Shown: one piece after another, positions 1-9,825 of the stretch
Layout of the letters: each line of letters begins with the position of its first letter
How positions within the stretch are numbered: position 1 is the first letter of the stretch
Assembly: GCF_000090795.2 (NCBI RefSeq)
Contig: NW_003546522.1
Location: 23,294-55,657, forward strand
Reading direction: 5' to 3'
DNA: 32,364 nt
Origin: Amphimedon queenslandica
Lineage: Eukaryota > Porifera > Demospongiae > Haplosclerida > Niphatidae
The notes under the pieces: generated by a model
The model's input: only the letters and a program-made list of their open reading frames with translations
Told to the model about the DNA's origin: nothing
Databases searched by the model: none
Translations under genes and position numbers: made by a program

Positions 1-1
1 G

Positions 2-142
2 ATCCCACACATAGTTCCCGTGGTTTCCGTGAATGGCCGGTTATTCATCGTAGCCGGTTCCTACAAGGGGAAAATTGAAAGAACCGTTTACGGTGCAGGA
101 GGCACTGCCATAATAATAATAAGTAATAATAATAATGAATGA
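2..142 (+). other. Open fragment at the left edge, unrecognised
   Basis: An uninterrupted frame runs from the window edge to a TGA at 140-142, about 46 codons, ending in a run of Ile and Asn from an AAT microsatellite. The first ~110 bases are less AT-rich than the rest, and the short hydrophobic stretch VVSVNGRLFIVAG looks protein-like. It could be the end of an exon or of an upstream element. No family is recognised, and chance is not excluded. Confidence 0.2.
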
Positions 143-204
143 TAAACATACCATAAGTATAGCTAGTATACCCTACACTCTCTTATACCCAGATTTTAAT
201 TTGG

Positions 205-539
205 AATTTATTCAATGCCTGCATTCAGGGACTAGGAGCTGTATTGTCACAAAGAAAAGAAGGATCATCAACACTACACCCAGTAGCTTTTGCTAGTCAA
301 ACCTTGGTTGCTGAAGAGAAGAATTGTAGTATAACTGATCTCGAGACATTAGAAGTTGTCTGGGCTATTTAACACTTTCGTGCTTACTTTTATGGACTTG
401 TTGTGACTCTTATTACTGATCGTTCAGCTGTTAAAAATAATCTTGAAGCTATTGGCAAGCACGCTTGCTGGTGGTAGAAGGTATATTGGACTGCTATAAA
501 AGAAGTTCACATCATATATAAACCAGGGAAGGAGAATAG
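205..539 (+). pseudogene. Ty3/gypsy RNase H fragment (older host copy, left part)
   Basis: Decayed RNase H part of a gypsy polyprotein. Visible pieces are GLGAVLSQ, PVAFASQTL, the TDLETLEVVWAI block, VTLITDRSA and finally YKPGKENRW, the usual order of the gypsy RNase H and the tail that precedes the integrase. Stop codons follow VVWAI and CWW. The catalytic Asp of the first strand has been replaced (NACIQG where DAS is usual). The reading breaks at the 5' LTR at 545 and continues as ADALSKNP at 9826, so the younger gypsy element landed in this copy. The rest of this older element lies outside the window or is lost. Confidence 0.75.
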
Positions 540-544
540 ATGGG

Positions 545-848
545 TGCAATGTATTAATAAATGATATCACACATTGATCGTTATTATTGTTGTTATTAAT
601 GTTTTCATTATTGTAGTTGTTGTTATTGATCTATTGTATTACGATTTGTATAGTCTAGTTATTATTAAGAGCATTGTTATTATTAAGTGTTAAGTTATTA
701 GTAGTTATTGTCATTACTATTATATATACACTGCACAGTCGACTTTTGTTTATGCAATTGTAATTGAAACATAACTCTTCAACTCCCAAAGAACCCTGTG
801 TATAGCTGCCTCAAAGACTCCCATTCCCAGATATAACAAGATATAACA
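545..848 (+). repeat. 5' LTR of the gypsy element (short form)
   Basis: Aligns with 8987-9275 throughout: GTATTAATAA near the start, TTATTATTG-rich middle, ACTGTCGACTTTT-like block (mutated here), CATAACTCTTCAACT and CTGCCTCAAAGACTC near the end. It ends AGATATAACA just before the primer-binding site. It is about 530 bases shorter than the 3' LTR; the missing part lies between two copies of ATATAACA. Confidence 0.85.
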
Positions 849-850
849 AT

Positions 851-864
851 TGGCGATGAGGACG
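851..864 (+). promoter_or_regulatory. Primer-binding site of the gypsy element
   Basis: TGGCGATGAGGACG lies two bases after the LTR end. Starting with TGG, the complement of a tRNA CCA tail, is the usual form. The tRNA was not identified. Confidence 0.6.
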
Positions 865-1697
865 GCTGCCATTGGAGCCATTAAAGAGTTTGGCAGCCCC
901 TTAAAAGACTGGAAGAGTTACATTGAGAGAGTAGAGTTCTACATGACAGCCAATAGCATAACTGATGAAGCAAAAAAGCGGGCGACTCTTCTCTATTTGT
1001 GGTGTCAAAACTTACAACACATTAAGGAATCTTGCAGCTCCAACACCACCAGGTTGAGTTGCTTACTATGACATACAAGTGCTGGCTCAACGACACTTCT
1101 GTCCAAAGCCTGATGTAACCGTCCAGCAGTATAAGTTCAACTCTCGTGTAAGAGGGGAAGACGAGTCTGTAGCAAAGTTTGTCGAGGAGCTGAGACACAT
1201 TGCTCTATATTGTGAGCATAATAATTCTCCATATAATATGTTATGAGACCATCCTATCGGTGGCAATAATAACAGATGATTGCAATGTTGCTCACTAGCC
1301 GAGAAGATGATGTTTGAGGATGCACTGAAGCTAGCACTAGCAATGGAAGCAGCTGATAAAGATGTGAAGGATCTCACAAATGACTTGGAACCACAACCAG
1401 TTCAAAATATGAGTAATAGATACAGACCCAGCACAAAGCAGGGAGCCAGAGAAAGAGAAAGGCCTCAAAGGAATTGCTACAGGTGTGGTGGAAAGCATTC
1501 TTCAGACTCGTGTTATTTCAAAGAAGCTGATTGTCATGCATGTCACAAGGAAGGCCATATTGCACGAGCATGTAAGACCAACTCTGAGTATTACAGAGAG
1601 GTCAACCGAAACAAAAGAAAAAAGATTCTGCTAAGGAAACGAACAATATTGAAGACAAAGAGTAACCAGATGATGTTTACAATATGTTCACGGTAAA
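856..1697 (+). pseudogene. gag: gypsy Gag with two CCHC zinc knuckles
   Basis: Structural polyprotein that would bind RNA and build the retrotransposon particle. The first frame starts at ATG 856, right after the primer-binding site. A shift near 1000 moves the reading into a frame with TYNTLRNLA and then VQQYKFNSR, VAKFVEELRHIALYC, typical of the gypsy capsid region. A TAA and TGAs break the middle (for example near 1244). From about 1280 the third block is open to 1696 and carries two nucleocapsid knuckles: CYRCGGKHSSDSC (CX2CX3HX4C) and CHACHKEGHIARAC (CX2CX4HX4C). A Lys/Arg-rich tail follows. Confidence 0.82.
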
Positions 1698-1732
1698 GAA
1701 AGATCATAAAATCCAATAGTAGTAGAACTGAC

Positions 1733-1836
1733 AAATGAAAAGGAGAAACTAAAGATGGAAGTTGATACAGTTTTGCTAAATAGTGAAATTGTATACAGGA
1801 AGACATGGAAGAATAGTAAAGCACCTCCTTTGCAAC
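1733..1836 (+). pseudogene. pol: gypsy protease, N-terminal part (cut by hAT)
   Basis: The frame reads ELTNEKEKLKMEVDT and runs to a codon split by the hAT insertion at 1836/1837. MEVDT matches the start of a retropepsin active site, but the usual G-A/S after DT is lost here. It continues at 4594 on the other side of the transposon. Confidence 0.6.
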
Positions 1837-1868
1837 CAGGGTTGCCAGATCATAAACAAAGTTTGTTT

Positions 1869-1929
1869 CATAAACTTTTCTAGTGTTGCATAAACTTTTC
1901 ATAAACCAGACAATTTTCATAAACTTTTC
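1869..1929 (+). repeat. Subterminal repeats of the hAT element (left end)
   Basis: CATAAACTTTTC occurs three times perfectly (1869-1880, 1889-1900, 1918-1929), with partial copies nearby (CATAAAC at 1851 and 1900). Related copies lie near the right end: CATAAACTTAAA at 4508, CATAAACTTTTT at 4529 and CATTAACTTTTA at 4551. Short subterminal repeats are known transposase-binding sites in some hAT elements; that role here is inferred. Confidence 0.65.
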
Positions 1930-2270
1930 AGAGACTTTAAGTACAATACATAAAGATTACATAAACAATATTTTCACATGTAAAACTCAATTTTATAATT
2001 CTACATTTGCTTAAATGCTTGCAAATGCATGCCTTAGCTAATGGAGGAGGGGCTCAACATGCATATGCTTATTGGGAGGGGCTCAACTTGCCAGCATGCA
2101 ACACTTACAAGTTGTAACTCAACACCTGCATCTTGTACCTAGAGAGCTGACAATGTGCTACTGCAGTGTGCATATCACATGACTTATATTATATCTGCAT
2201 TCAATCAATTGCCCCTGTTAGACTGTTAGTATTATCCTTACTCCTGGCTCTTTCTCCTCCTGACTCAATA

Positions 2271-4389
2271 ATGGCACTTAATGAAGCAAGTACTTTTTCA
2301 GAGCTAGACTGTAGTAGTAGTGACAATAGTAACCCAAAAAGACCAAGCAAAAAAAAGGTTTGGTAAAAATCCATCAATAAGTCCATCAATAATAGATACA
2401 TTAATAGGTATCAGCAGGGAAGAGACCCAGAAAAAGATTTAAACAGGCATACAGGAAGGCATGCGAAAAGGATCAAAGATTTAAGCACTGGGTTTCGGAG
2501 GTTCAACGAAAGCCCCACAAGGCATTCTGTCGGTGTTGTCACAGAGAAATGACTGCAGTTGTGTTGATTAAGCATTAGAGCACCTCTGTTCACAAAGAAA
2601 ATATAAAGGCACTTCAAATTCCTTCAGCACACAGAATAGATTTTATGCTAAGGGTATAACAGAGTGGAAGCAATTTAACCAAAAAAACAGTTAAAATTAG
2701 CTGCTTTCATTGCTGAACACAATCTCTCATTCCACATAATGGATCATTTTAGTGACCTTCCGAAACTATGTCCTGATTTTAAAATTGCATCAGAAGTAAA
2801 ATGTAAGCGTACGAAAACTAAGAGTGTTGTAACCAATGTAATGGCTCCTCATTTTCATAGCAATTTGGTCCATAGCCTGAAGAAAGCGCCATTTCCGTTG
2901 ATTATCAATGAAACCACCAACATTTCTACAAAGATAGAATTAGCATTGGTAACACGTCAATGTAACAAGAAGACAGGGAAAGTCTCTTGTTCACTTTATG
3001 AATTAGTAGAACAGACTTCGGGGGATGCTGAGGCTATATTTCACAGTATTTGCTCAGTTTTAGAAAATGATGGCATACCCTTCAGTAATGTTGTTGGTTT
3101 TGCTGCTGATACAACTAATGTCTTGTTTGGTCAGCACAACAGCATCGTCTCTCGTTTCAAGCAGAAAGTTTCAAACCTTTTCACCTTGCATTGTATTTGC
3201 CGCTGTGCACATTTATGTGCATCTCATGCATGTGAAAAGTTGCCTCGTACTCCAGATGATCTCATTCATAATGTTTACAACTACTTCGCCCATAGTGCCA
3301 AAAGGCAACCTGAATTTCAAAAATTCCAGTACTTTGCTGATGTCGAGCCTCACAAAATTTTAAAAAGATGTCAGACAAGATGGCTGTCATAGCACTCATG
3401 AGTACAGCGACTAATAGAGCAGTGGGACACCCTAGTTTTATACTTTCAATCTGTTGCTGTTACTGATAATTTGCTTGCATCTCAAAAAATTGTAACCCAG
3501 CTTCAAAATCTTATCCGGAAGCTCTATTTTCATTTTTTAAATTTCGTCTCGCCAAAATTCACTGAATTGAATTTGATGTTTCAAAGCTCTAGAATATATT
3601 ATTTTTCCATTGCTTGTCCAGAGGATTAGCTTCAAAGTACAGGGACATTCTTAGTTGCTATATGTCTGATGTGTATTGGAAACACCAGAAGCTCAAAGAT
3701 ATTGATCCAACTTCTGAGGCTAATATGTTACCTCTATTGCGTATGTATATGGGTGCCAAGGTGGCACTACTATTAACAACAGCTGAATATACGGAAAGCA
3801 GGGTGGATGTACAATACTTTCTGAAGAAAGTACAGGAATTTTATATTGAAGCTACATGCCAGATCAAGCAGAGATTTCCTATTGGTGATCCAATAATTGA
3901 ATTGTTCCAGGTATTAGATCCAAATGCATCACATTACACATTCCCTTCATTGGTTCCACTAGCTTCAACTTTTCCAAACATCATTTCCGAAAATAACTTA
4001 CAGAAACTTGATAACGAGTGGCGTAAACTTGTGCTGGATGACCTGCCTTTTGAAACAAAAGTTTTGGAGCAGGCTTCTTCAAGTTAAAGATGGTACAGGT
4101 TCTACCCAGTTTCCAACAATATGTGATTTTATGAGTGCAGTCTTAAGCTTTCCTCATGCAAATGTCAATGTGGAGAGAATCTTCTGTCAATTTGATCAAA
4201 ACCAAAATGAGAAACAGGCTAAAAACTAGAACAGTAAGGGCTATTTTAAAGTTAAGGATGGAGTAAAGTCAAGTGGAGGATGTGTGTCATTCTCTCCATC
4301 TACTGAGCTACAACAAAGAATGACTTCCAATATCTTGTATGTCAATGAAGATAATGGTGATTCCTCAGATACTGATTCTGAACCATAGG
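2271..4389 (+). pseudogene. hAT transposase, broken
   Basis: Would cut and paste the surrounding element. A first frame from ATG 2271 encodes a Ser/Lys-rich N-terminus and stops at 2364. The main catalytic block is open from 2739 to 3389: INETTNIS sits where hAT has a D-x-x-T-D motif, GFAADTTNVLFG is the second conserved patch, CICRCAHLCAS matches the CX2(C/H) insertion motif, and TRWLS ends the block. A stop at 3390 and a gap precede the block from 3614. The C-terminal dimerisation region is recognisable as VLSFPHANVNVERIF, with a frameshift near 4180 just after it (then LIKTKMRNRLKTRTV). An acidic tail ends DSSDTDSEP at a stop at 4387-4389. The first catalytic Asp appears replaced by Asn, so this copy should be inactive even apart from its frame breaks. 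Confidence 0.82.
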
Positions 4390-4593
4390 CATTGCATTAT
4401 GCAATGTTATGCAAGTTATAAATAAAATTTATTATTATTATCATTAAGTTTACTAAAATTTACAATAGTATACTAAAAAAATACTAAAATTTATTGAAGT
4501 TGGGTGCCATAAACTTAAAGTTCCTAAACATAAACTTTTTGAGCGAAGGTCATTAACTTTTAGCCAAACCTATCTGGCAACCCTGTTTGCAGC

Positions 4594-4935
4594 CAACAAA
4601 GACAAAGTTAAAGATATATACAGGAGAATAAGAACCAGTACTAGGAACCATGACATTTGAAGTTACTCATGGCTCAGAAGGCAAAGTGTTGTCACTTGTC
4701 ATAGTGAAAGGTGAGGGACCTAGTTTACTGGGGAGAGACTGGTTGATGCTGTTAAAGCTTGATGGGCATGCAATACACAGTGTGGTGAGAGCTGACTTAG
4801 CAGACCGCCGCCCAGCTATCTTAGATAGCCACAGTAGCTTATTTTTTTTAAAGAGGGTCTGGATACTATACAAGAGGAGACAGCAAAGGTTCACAGAAAT
4901 GCACAGGTACATCCCAAGTATAAAATAAAGCATAG
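4594..4935 (+). pseudogene. pol: gypsy protease C-terminal part and link to RT
   Basis: Continues the protease beyond the hAT. The block TMTFEVTHG..LVIVKGEGPSLLGRDWL is typical of the end of a gypsy retropepsin (LLGRDWL). A shifted frame then shows LDSHS and AKVHRNAQVHPKYK, the usual linker ahead of reverse transcriptase. The reading stops matching at IKHS (4935), exactly where the palindromic repeat begins, and resumes at 5976. Confidence 0.75.
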
Positions 4936-5045
4936 TTACGAGTGCCACATGGTGGATGTTGGCACTGTTTTGATGTCAGCACGAGGGCCTTGGCCCCAGT
5001 TATGACGTCAGAACAGTGCCAACACCCACTGCATGACACTCCTAA
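4936..5045. repeat. 110-bp near-perfect palindrome (foldback element)
   Basis: The two halves are inverted copies: TTACGAGTGCCACATGGTGG at the left end matches the reverse complement of the right end (TTAGGAGTGTCATGCAGTGG). The inner arms GATGTTGGCACTGTT and AACAGTGCCAACACCC pair closely. The centre is near 4990/4991. The left edge coincides with the point where gypsy coding stops, so this is either a small foldback insertion or the end of the larger insertion running to about 5975. Confidence 0.7.
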
Positions 5046-5421
5046 CCATGGTTTACCTGATTTACATAATGGCACAGTGCTGCTTTTGTTCGTAACTGGC
5101 TTCATTGTTTACGGGATCACATGTACACCTAGCCAGTTGCACGAGGTCAGTTGAAGAGAAGCGAGAAAGAGCATGCTAGGTGAGAGACGACTAAAAAGCT
5201 AGTGAGAATCAGATGATATAAACAAATGGCGATATCGGAGTCAAGGAAGATCTGAACACCTCATTAGTTTTTTCGTATAATCCTTTCTTTGACATTTTCA
5301 TTGATTGTTAATTTGTGGTTTGAACTTTGAACTGTGTGCCAATATCCTGAAGTTTGAACTGTGCCAATATCTGGATAATGGCATTGTTGAAGCCTTCGAT
5401 CTATGCTCCACCTATTATATA
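5046..5421. other. Remainder of the insertion in gypsy pol, no gene seen
   Basis: Sequence with no similarity to the gypsy frame and no convincing open frame. It holds a short local direct repeat (TTTGAACTGTG at about 5331 and 5352, followed by CCAATATC). Together with 4936-5045 and the few bases after 5971 it forms the body of one insertion that a TA-flanked MITE later entered. The origin is not recognised. Confidence 0.4.
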
Positions 5422-5969
5422 CCGTAGGTTGGGTTATATTTGTGGCTGCTAATATTCGCAATTTCTTCCTGCGGCTAGCAATTGCCATAGCAACTAGACG
5501 CTATTTTAATTGAAAACTACGCGTTATTAAAGCACAGCACCAGGTTGCAGTGCTCTTGAGCTGTTATTCTTCTTGCGGTTACTAATCCTTGGACTCTTTG
5601 AAACTGCTTTAGCTTTCAGAAATACTCTACTCACACTGCCTCGCTGCATCTTGGGACTCTCCACCGTTAGTGTTTATTGACTTAGGTGTGGTTTATAATC
5701 AGGGCCGACGGCCAGCACTGATTTTGCAGCAAAGAGCTTGGAGGTAGTGGCCCATCTATACAAGGAAATAACTGATAGAGAACTGGAGTCTGGATGGCTC
5801 TACTAAAAGTGCTCAAGAATAGGTGATTAGCTGCTGAACACTGTAAATGTATAACACATGGTCAATTGTCATAGCAACAATCAATTGGTTTCCATGGTAT
5901 TTAATTGAACTTCTATATAGTTTTTATCACGGCGAATATTAGCAGTCACAAATATAACTCGACCTACGG
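5422..5969. mobile_element. TA-flanked MITE (Tc1/mariner-like)
   Basis: About 40-bp inverted repeats: CCGTAGGTTGGGTTATATTT at the left and its near-complement ending CGACCTACGG at the right, both extending to GCGAATATT or its complement. TA lies on both sides (5420-5421 and 5970-5971). It is 548 bp with no coding capacity. TA targeting suggests mobilisation by a Tc1/mariner-type transposase; this is inferred from the duplication only. Confidence 0.75.
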
Positions 5970-5975
5970 TAAGTT

Positions 5976-6740
5976 CTGCAAACCATGACCAGTTCCTTTC
6001 TGATTAAGAGAAAAGGTGGAGTGGAGCTTGGTAGACTGGAAGAAGGAGGTATCATTAGAAAGCACCTATTTTCAGAATGGGCAGCACCAATTGTACCAGT
6101 ACTAAAGGATGATGGTACAGTAAGAATGTGTGGAGACTATAAGGTGACTGCTAGCCAAGCTGTTATAGTAGACCCACACCTGATTCCAAGTATTGGAGAT
6201 ACATTTGCAAACATGGCTGGAGGTACTCTTCACACAAAACTAGACCTTTCTCACACTTACCTACAGCTACGATTAGATGATGCTGCTAAACAATACATTG
6301 TTAATAATACTCATAGAGAGTTATATGAGTACACTTGATTGCATTTTGGTATATCATCCGCACCTGCAATTGAAAGTATTCTCCAAAGGTTAGACCAAGT
6401 TGCAGCGTATATAGATGATATCATCACAGGAAGGTCTGAGGAAGAGCATCTCAAAGTGCTAGATGAAGTCCTTCAGAGACTCGAGAAAGCTGGAATGAGA
6501 TTAAAGAAGTCAAAGGGTACCTTTCTATGAAAAAGTGTCATATATTTAGGATGCAAGATATCTCAAGAAAGATTACAGCCCACTAAAGATACAGTGAGAA
6601 CTATCACACATGCACCTAAACCTAATAATGTTTCTCAGTTAAAGCATTCTTGGGTCTTGTGAATTACCATCATAAAATTATGCCTAATTTGTCGACAGTA
6701 TTATCACCCATCTATAAGCTATGGCAGGTTAAAGTCACAT
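5976..6740 (+). pseudogene. pol: gypsy reverse transcriptase, broken
   Basis: Copies element RNA into DNA in intact relatives. After a short stretch in a shifted frame (KP, stop, PVPF), the frame from about 5991 reads GRLEEGGIIRKHLFSEWAAP, a standard gypsy RT N-terminus. Palm motifs follow: RMCGDYK, LDLSHTYLQL (first catalytic Asp), FGISSAPA, and YIDDI at 6408-6422 (catalytic Asp pair). A TGA at 6336-6338 interrupts just before FGISSAPA. A few residues appear deleted between SAPA and YIDD, and a TGA follows GTFL at 6528-6530. The thumb region continues in decayed form (YLGCKIS, LQPTKDTV). Confidence 0.88.
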
Positions 6741-6799
6741 GGACCTGGGGTGGACAACAACAGTAAGCATTTGAATCGTTTTTTAAATTTTTTTACTCC

Positions 6800-7195
6800 T
6801 TGCGATACAGAGAAGTCTTTAGTAATGACTTGTGATGCCTCTCCAATAGGAGTTGGAGCAGTGTATTAGTCATCGAGTGGAGGATGGTTGTGACAGACCA
6901 ATTGGATACACGTTTAGAGCTGTAACACTAAACAGAGCGTAAGTACACACAGATTCATTAAGAAGCCTTAGCCATAGCGTATGGAATAAAACGTTTTCAT
7001 CAATATTTATATGGCCATAATTTTATTATTCATACTGAACATAAGCCTCTAATGTGTCTGTTTAATGAGAATGGGCCATTACTGCTACAGCATCTGTTCA
7101 TATACAATGATGGGATTTAACTATCTGTGTATTAGATTCAGCATCATTCTGGTGGTAATGCTGATGGATTGGGCAGGTTACCATTACCTACCACA
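6800..7195 (+). pseudogene. pol: gypsy RNase H, broken
   Basis: Would degrade the RNA strand during reverse transcription. Visible parts, spread over several frames: SLVMTCDASPIGVGAV with the first catalytic Asp (about 6816-6868), an RPIGYTFRAVTLNRA block, IIHTEHKPLMCLF near 7027-7060, and HHSGGNADGLGRLPLP at 7140-7190, the usual end of gypsy RNase H. Stops and shifts separate the parts. Confidence 0.75.
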
Positions 7196-7379
7196 ATAGA
7201 AAAAAATCCTGTTACCACCGAGACTGTTCGATTAATGGAACACCTTGATGCTTCATTAGTCACAGCAGCACAAGTCAAGTCCTGGACTGATCGAGACATA
7301 GTATTACGTATTACATGGGTGGCCAGACAGCACAGAAGACAATTTAAAGCAGTATAAGAATAGGAAAGATAATCTTAGT

Positions 7380-8904
7380 GTTGAGAAGGGCTGTTTACCT
7401 TGGGGAGCAAGAGTAATTGTACCACCTCAGCTACAGAAGCTAGTGCTGGAAGAGATTCATCAGAGACACCCTGGAATAGTTAGAATGAAGGCATTGGCTC
7501 TTTGCTATATCTGGTGGCCAACATTGAATGCAGATATTGAGAAGTAAGTACATAATTGTGCTACCTGTCAACAACAAAGAAACTCCCTCCATCTATCCCT
7601 ATACAGCCTTGGGAAATGCCAGAAAAGCCATGGACCCGTGTCCATATACTGTAGATCGGGTATACTTCAATGCATGAAAAAGGGGGTAAATTTAAAGTTC
7701 AATGATGGAAAAATTAGGAAGCCCTTTATATTCCAAAAATATTTTACTTGCTATTATTTCCATCAACCACCAGGCCTGGTAAGTAAATCGAAGCATTTGC
7801 TGACTTCTCCACTTCTGAATCAACCTTAGCAACACTTCTAACTGGCAAAGAAGGCTCTTTATGGCCTTTGAGTTAGAAGCCATGGATAGTTAAAAAGCCA
7901 CATGTTCATAATGATTGCACAATACCACATATCTTCTTTTTCTTTTTATGTGCATATTTTAAAATTTCTTAATGTTTATTTTCACAATGGATTGCATCTT
8001 CTGAAATTATTAATGCATTGAAATATACCTGATATATGGTAGACTATGCTGGACCATTCATGGGTAAAATGCTGTTAGTACAGTTGACTTATTCTAAATG
8101 TATTGATGTTTTTGTGGTTTCCTCAACATCAACAGAAGCCACACTAGACTCTTTAATAGCGGTAGCTTTTTGCTAATAATGGACTTCCAGAGGTCATGGT
8201 TTTAGATAATGGAACATCATTTACAAGTGTCCAGTTCAAATAGTTTGTCACAAGGAATGGTATCAAACTTATTACTACAGCTCCATACCACCCTTCCTCC
8301 CATGTACTGGCTGAAAGAGCTGTGTAGACTGTGAAAGATGGCTTGAAGAAAGTGACTGAACCACTACAAACAAGAGTATCACAATTTCTATTTAATTATT
8401 GAACTACACCTCATACAACAACTGGATTACACCAGTCATGGGTAGGAGGTTACGTACTCATCTTGACCTAGTTTATTTTTCAAAAGAGCAACATTTTGCA
8501 AAGCAACAAGAGAAACAAGTGCAGAATAAAGATTAGTCTTAGAAGAAACCTAAAATTTTTTTGTAAGAGAAAGAGTTATAGCTAAGAAATTTGAAGTTGA
8601 TACTACATGTAGTTAGTCACAAGGAAGGATAATTAGGCTGGAAGGCAAGATGATGGTTGAAACAGAATTGGATGACCAAAGGACTTGGCGTCGACATATT
8701 CACCACATCATACGAACAACCATCTCAAGAAATGATGACCCCTCTGTAATCCAATGGAATTGGGACAGTCACAATTCTGATACTGATAATCCTCCAAGTA
8801 ATGAAGTCCCAATCAATGGTGAAGTGGACTCAACTGATAATGAAGAGATTCCAAGGGAATCAACCCCAGAACAAATTAATACAGGAGAAACAAATGGAGT
8901 ATGA
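7380..8904 (+). pseudogene. pol: gypsy integrase and C-terminal tail, split by a MITE
   Basis: Would insert the DNA copy into the genome. The zinc-binding HHCC module is seen at about 7450-7575 (IHQRHPG, YIWWPTLNADIEK, CATCQQ). The core begins with WTRVHI, is cut by the MITE at 7649-8039, and resumes as DYAGPFMG (first Asp). DNGTSF near 8209 supplies the second Asp, and AERAV near 8310 the Glu. Stops punctuate the core. The tail is open from 8650 to 8904 and includes DDQRTWRRHIHHI, a common gypsy C-terminal feature, followed by an acidic Asn/Ser-rich end. Confidence 0.82.
7649..8039. mobile_element. TA-flanked MITE inside gypsy integrase
   Basis: Inverted ends: GGGTATACTTCAATGCAT on the left and, reading inward from the right, CAGGTATATTTCAATGCAT. 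TA flanks it at 7647-7648 and 8040-8041. Removing it and one TA joins the integrase codons for VHI and DYAGP in frame. It is 391 bp with no coding capacity, and differs from the 5422-5969 MITE. Confidence 0.72.
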
Positions 8905-8959
8905 GAAACTTGTTACTCTACAAGGACTAGACCCCTAATAATAGGTATGTTCGTACATC

Positions 8960-8980
8960 AAAATAAGGAGGGAGGAATGG
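8960..8980 (+). promoter_or_regulatory. Polypurine tract of the gypsy element
   Basis: AAAATAAGGAGGGAGGAATGG, almost entirely purine, lies just before the 3' LTR, the position from which plus-strand DNA synthesis is primed. Confidence 0.65.
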
Positions 8981-8986
8981 TCAATT

Positions 8987-9820
8987 TGGTGATGTATTAA
9001 TAATTAATATCACACATTGATCATTATTATTATTGTTATCATTGTTGTTGTTATTATTGTAGTTGTTGTTATTGATGTATTGTATTATAGTTTGTACAGA
9101 CTAGTTATTATTAAGTGTTAAGTCATTAGTAGTAATTGTTACTACTAATATAATTACACTACACTGTCGACTTTTATTCATGCATTTCTAATAATAACAT
9201 AACTCTTCAACTGCCAAAATATCCTGTGTACAGCTGCCTCAAAGACTCACAGTCTCAGATATAACAAGATTTAAACTATGGCTTGAATAATTCCCTTAGA
9301 TGTTTATGAGTTGATGAGGGCTTATAATCGTATAACCTCCCTGCTCCAAGTGTCCAACTAAACCAAAAATATTAAGTTGAAATTGTTTTGCAAGTAAGCA
9401 TTGAACTAGCAATTATTATTATTGTCAGCTGCCAGACGGTGATCTCTATCAGCAAGTGGCTCATTAGCTCTTCTGGATTGAGACCTAGCTCTTCCTCCAC
9501 AAGCCCGCATCTCTATGAGCTCTGTCGGTCAGTCTTCTCTCTCTTTCGGAGTCTCAGCATCTGTATAAGCTCTGTCTGTGACTCTTTTTAGCAAAGATTC
9601 TCTAAATCTAGCCTGTCTTAGAGCTAGCCTGGCTTCAGGAGTCTACTACTGTCTGGGCCATGTGCTCAGGGGTAAGTGATGTGATAATACCATGAATATC
9701 TTTAAAACACCAATGAATATCTTCAAATACCAATGAATATAGTTTAAAATACGTTTTACACCTCCTAGGCAGGATTCATACTATTTTAATTCTGACTAGG
9801 TGTGTAACCTACATATAACA
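8987..9820 (+). repeat. 3' LTR of the gypsy element (long form)
   Basis: The first ~290 bases match the 5' LTR. A further ~540 bases follow before the terminus CATATAACA, which directly precedes the target duplication ATGGG. The 5' LTR ends with the same ATATAACA, so the outer edge is secure and the length difference is internal. Confidence 0.78.
9277..9810 (+). other. Extra segment present only in the 3' LTR
   Basis: No counterpart exists in the 5' LTR. It contains a CT-rich stretch with repeated AGCTCTGTC units (about 9518-9585) and three copies of CCAATGAATAT-like sequence (9690-9740). It could be genuine LTR sequence deleted from the 5' copy or a later insertion into the 3' copy. The short ATATAACA repeat at the 5' LTR junction favours deletion there. 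Confidence 0.5.
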
Positions 9821-9825
9821 ATGGG

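Larger units (their letters stand above)
1837..4585 (+). mobile_element. hAT DNA transposon inside gypsy protease
   Basis: Terminal inverted repeats begin CAGGGTTGCCAGAT at both ends. The flanks carry an 8-bp duplication with one difference: TTTGCAAC (1829-1836) and TTTGCAGC (4586-4593). The 2749-bp length, 8-bp duplication and CAGGG-type ends are characteristic of hAT. It carries one broken transposase gene in plus orientation. Gypsy protease sequence resumes directly after the second duplication. Confidence 0.9.
545..9820 (+). mobile_element. Ty3/gypsy LTR retrotransposon, decayed, with nested insertions
   Basis: Bounded by LTRs starting TG and ending ATATAACA and flanked by the 5-bp duplication ATGGG (540-544 and 9821-9825). 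Between the LTRs come a primer-binding site, gag with two CCHC knuckles, protease, reverse transcriptase with YIDD, RNase H and integrase: the gypsy order. All reading frames are broken. About 3.8 kb of the span is later insertions: a hAT transposon, a palindromic repeat with attached sequence, and two TA-flanked MITEs. The two LTRs look roughly 85% alike by eye where they align, so the copy is old. The target was another gypsy copy. Confidence 0.88.

Noticed and set aside
1087-1377. 96-codon minus-strand frame opposite gag
   Set aside because: Shadow of the gag region, Ser-rich, no independent support.
4866-5154. Open frames on both strands with Cys/His-rich sequence (QCQHP, CWHC)
   Set aside because: They are the two strands of the palindrome at 4936-5045, so the apparent Cys/His pattern is repeat translation.
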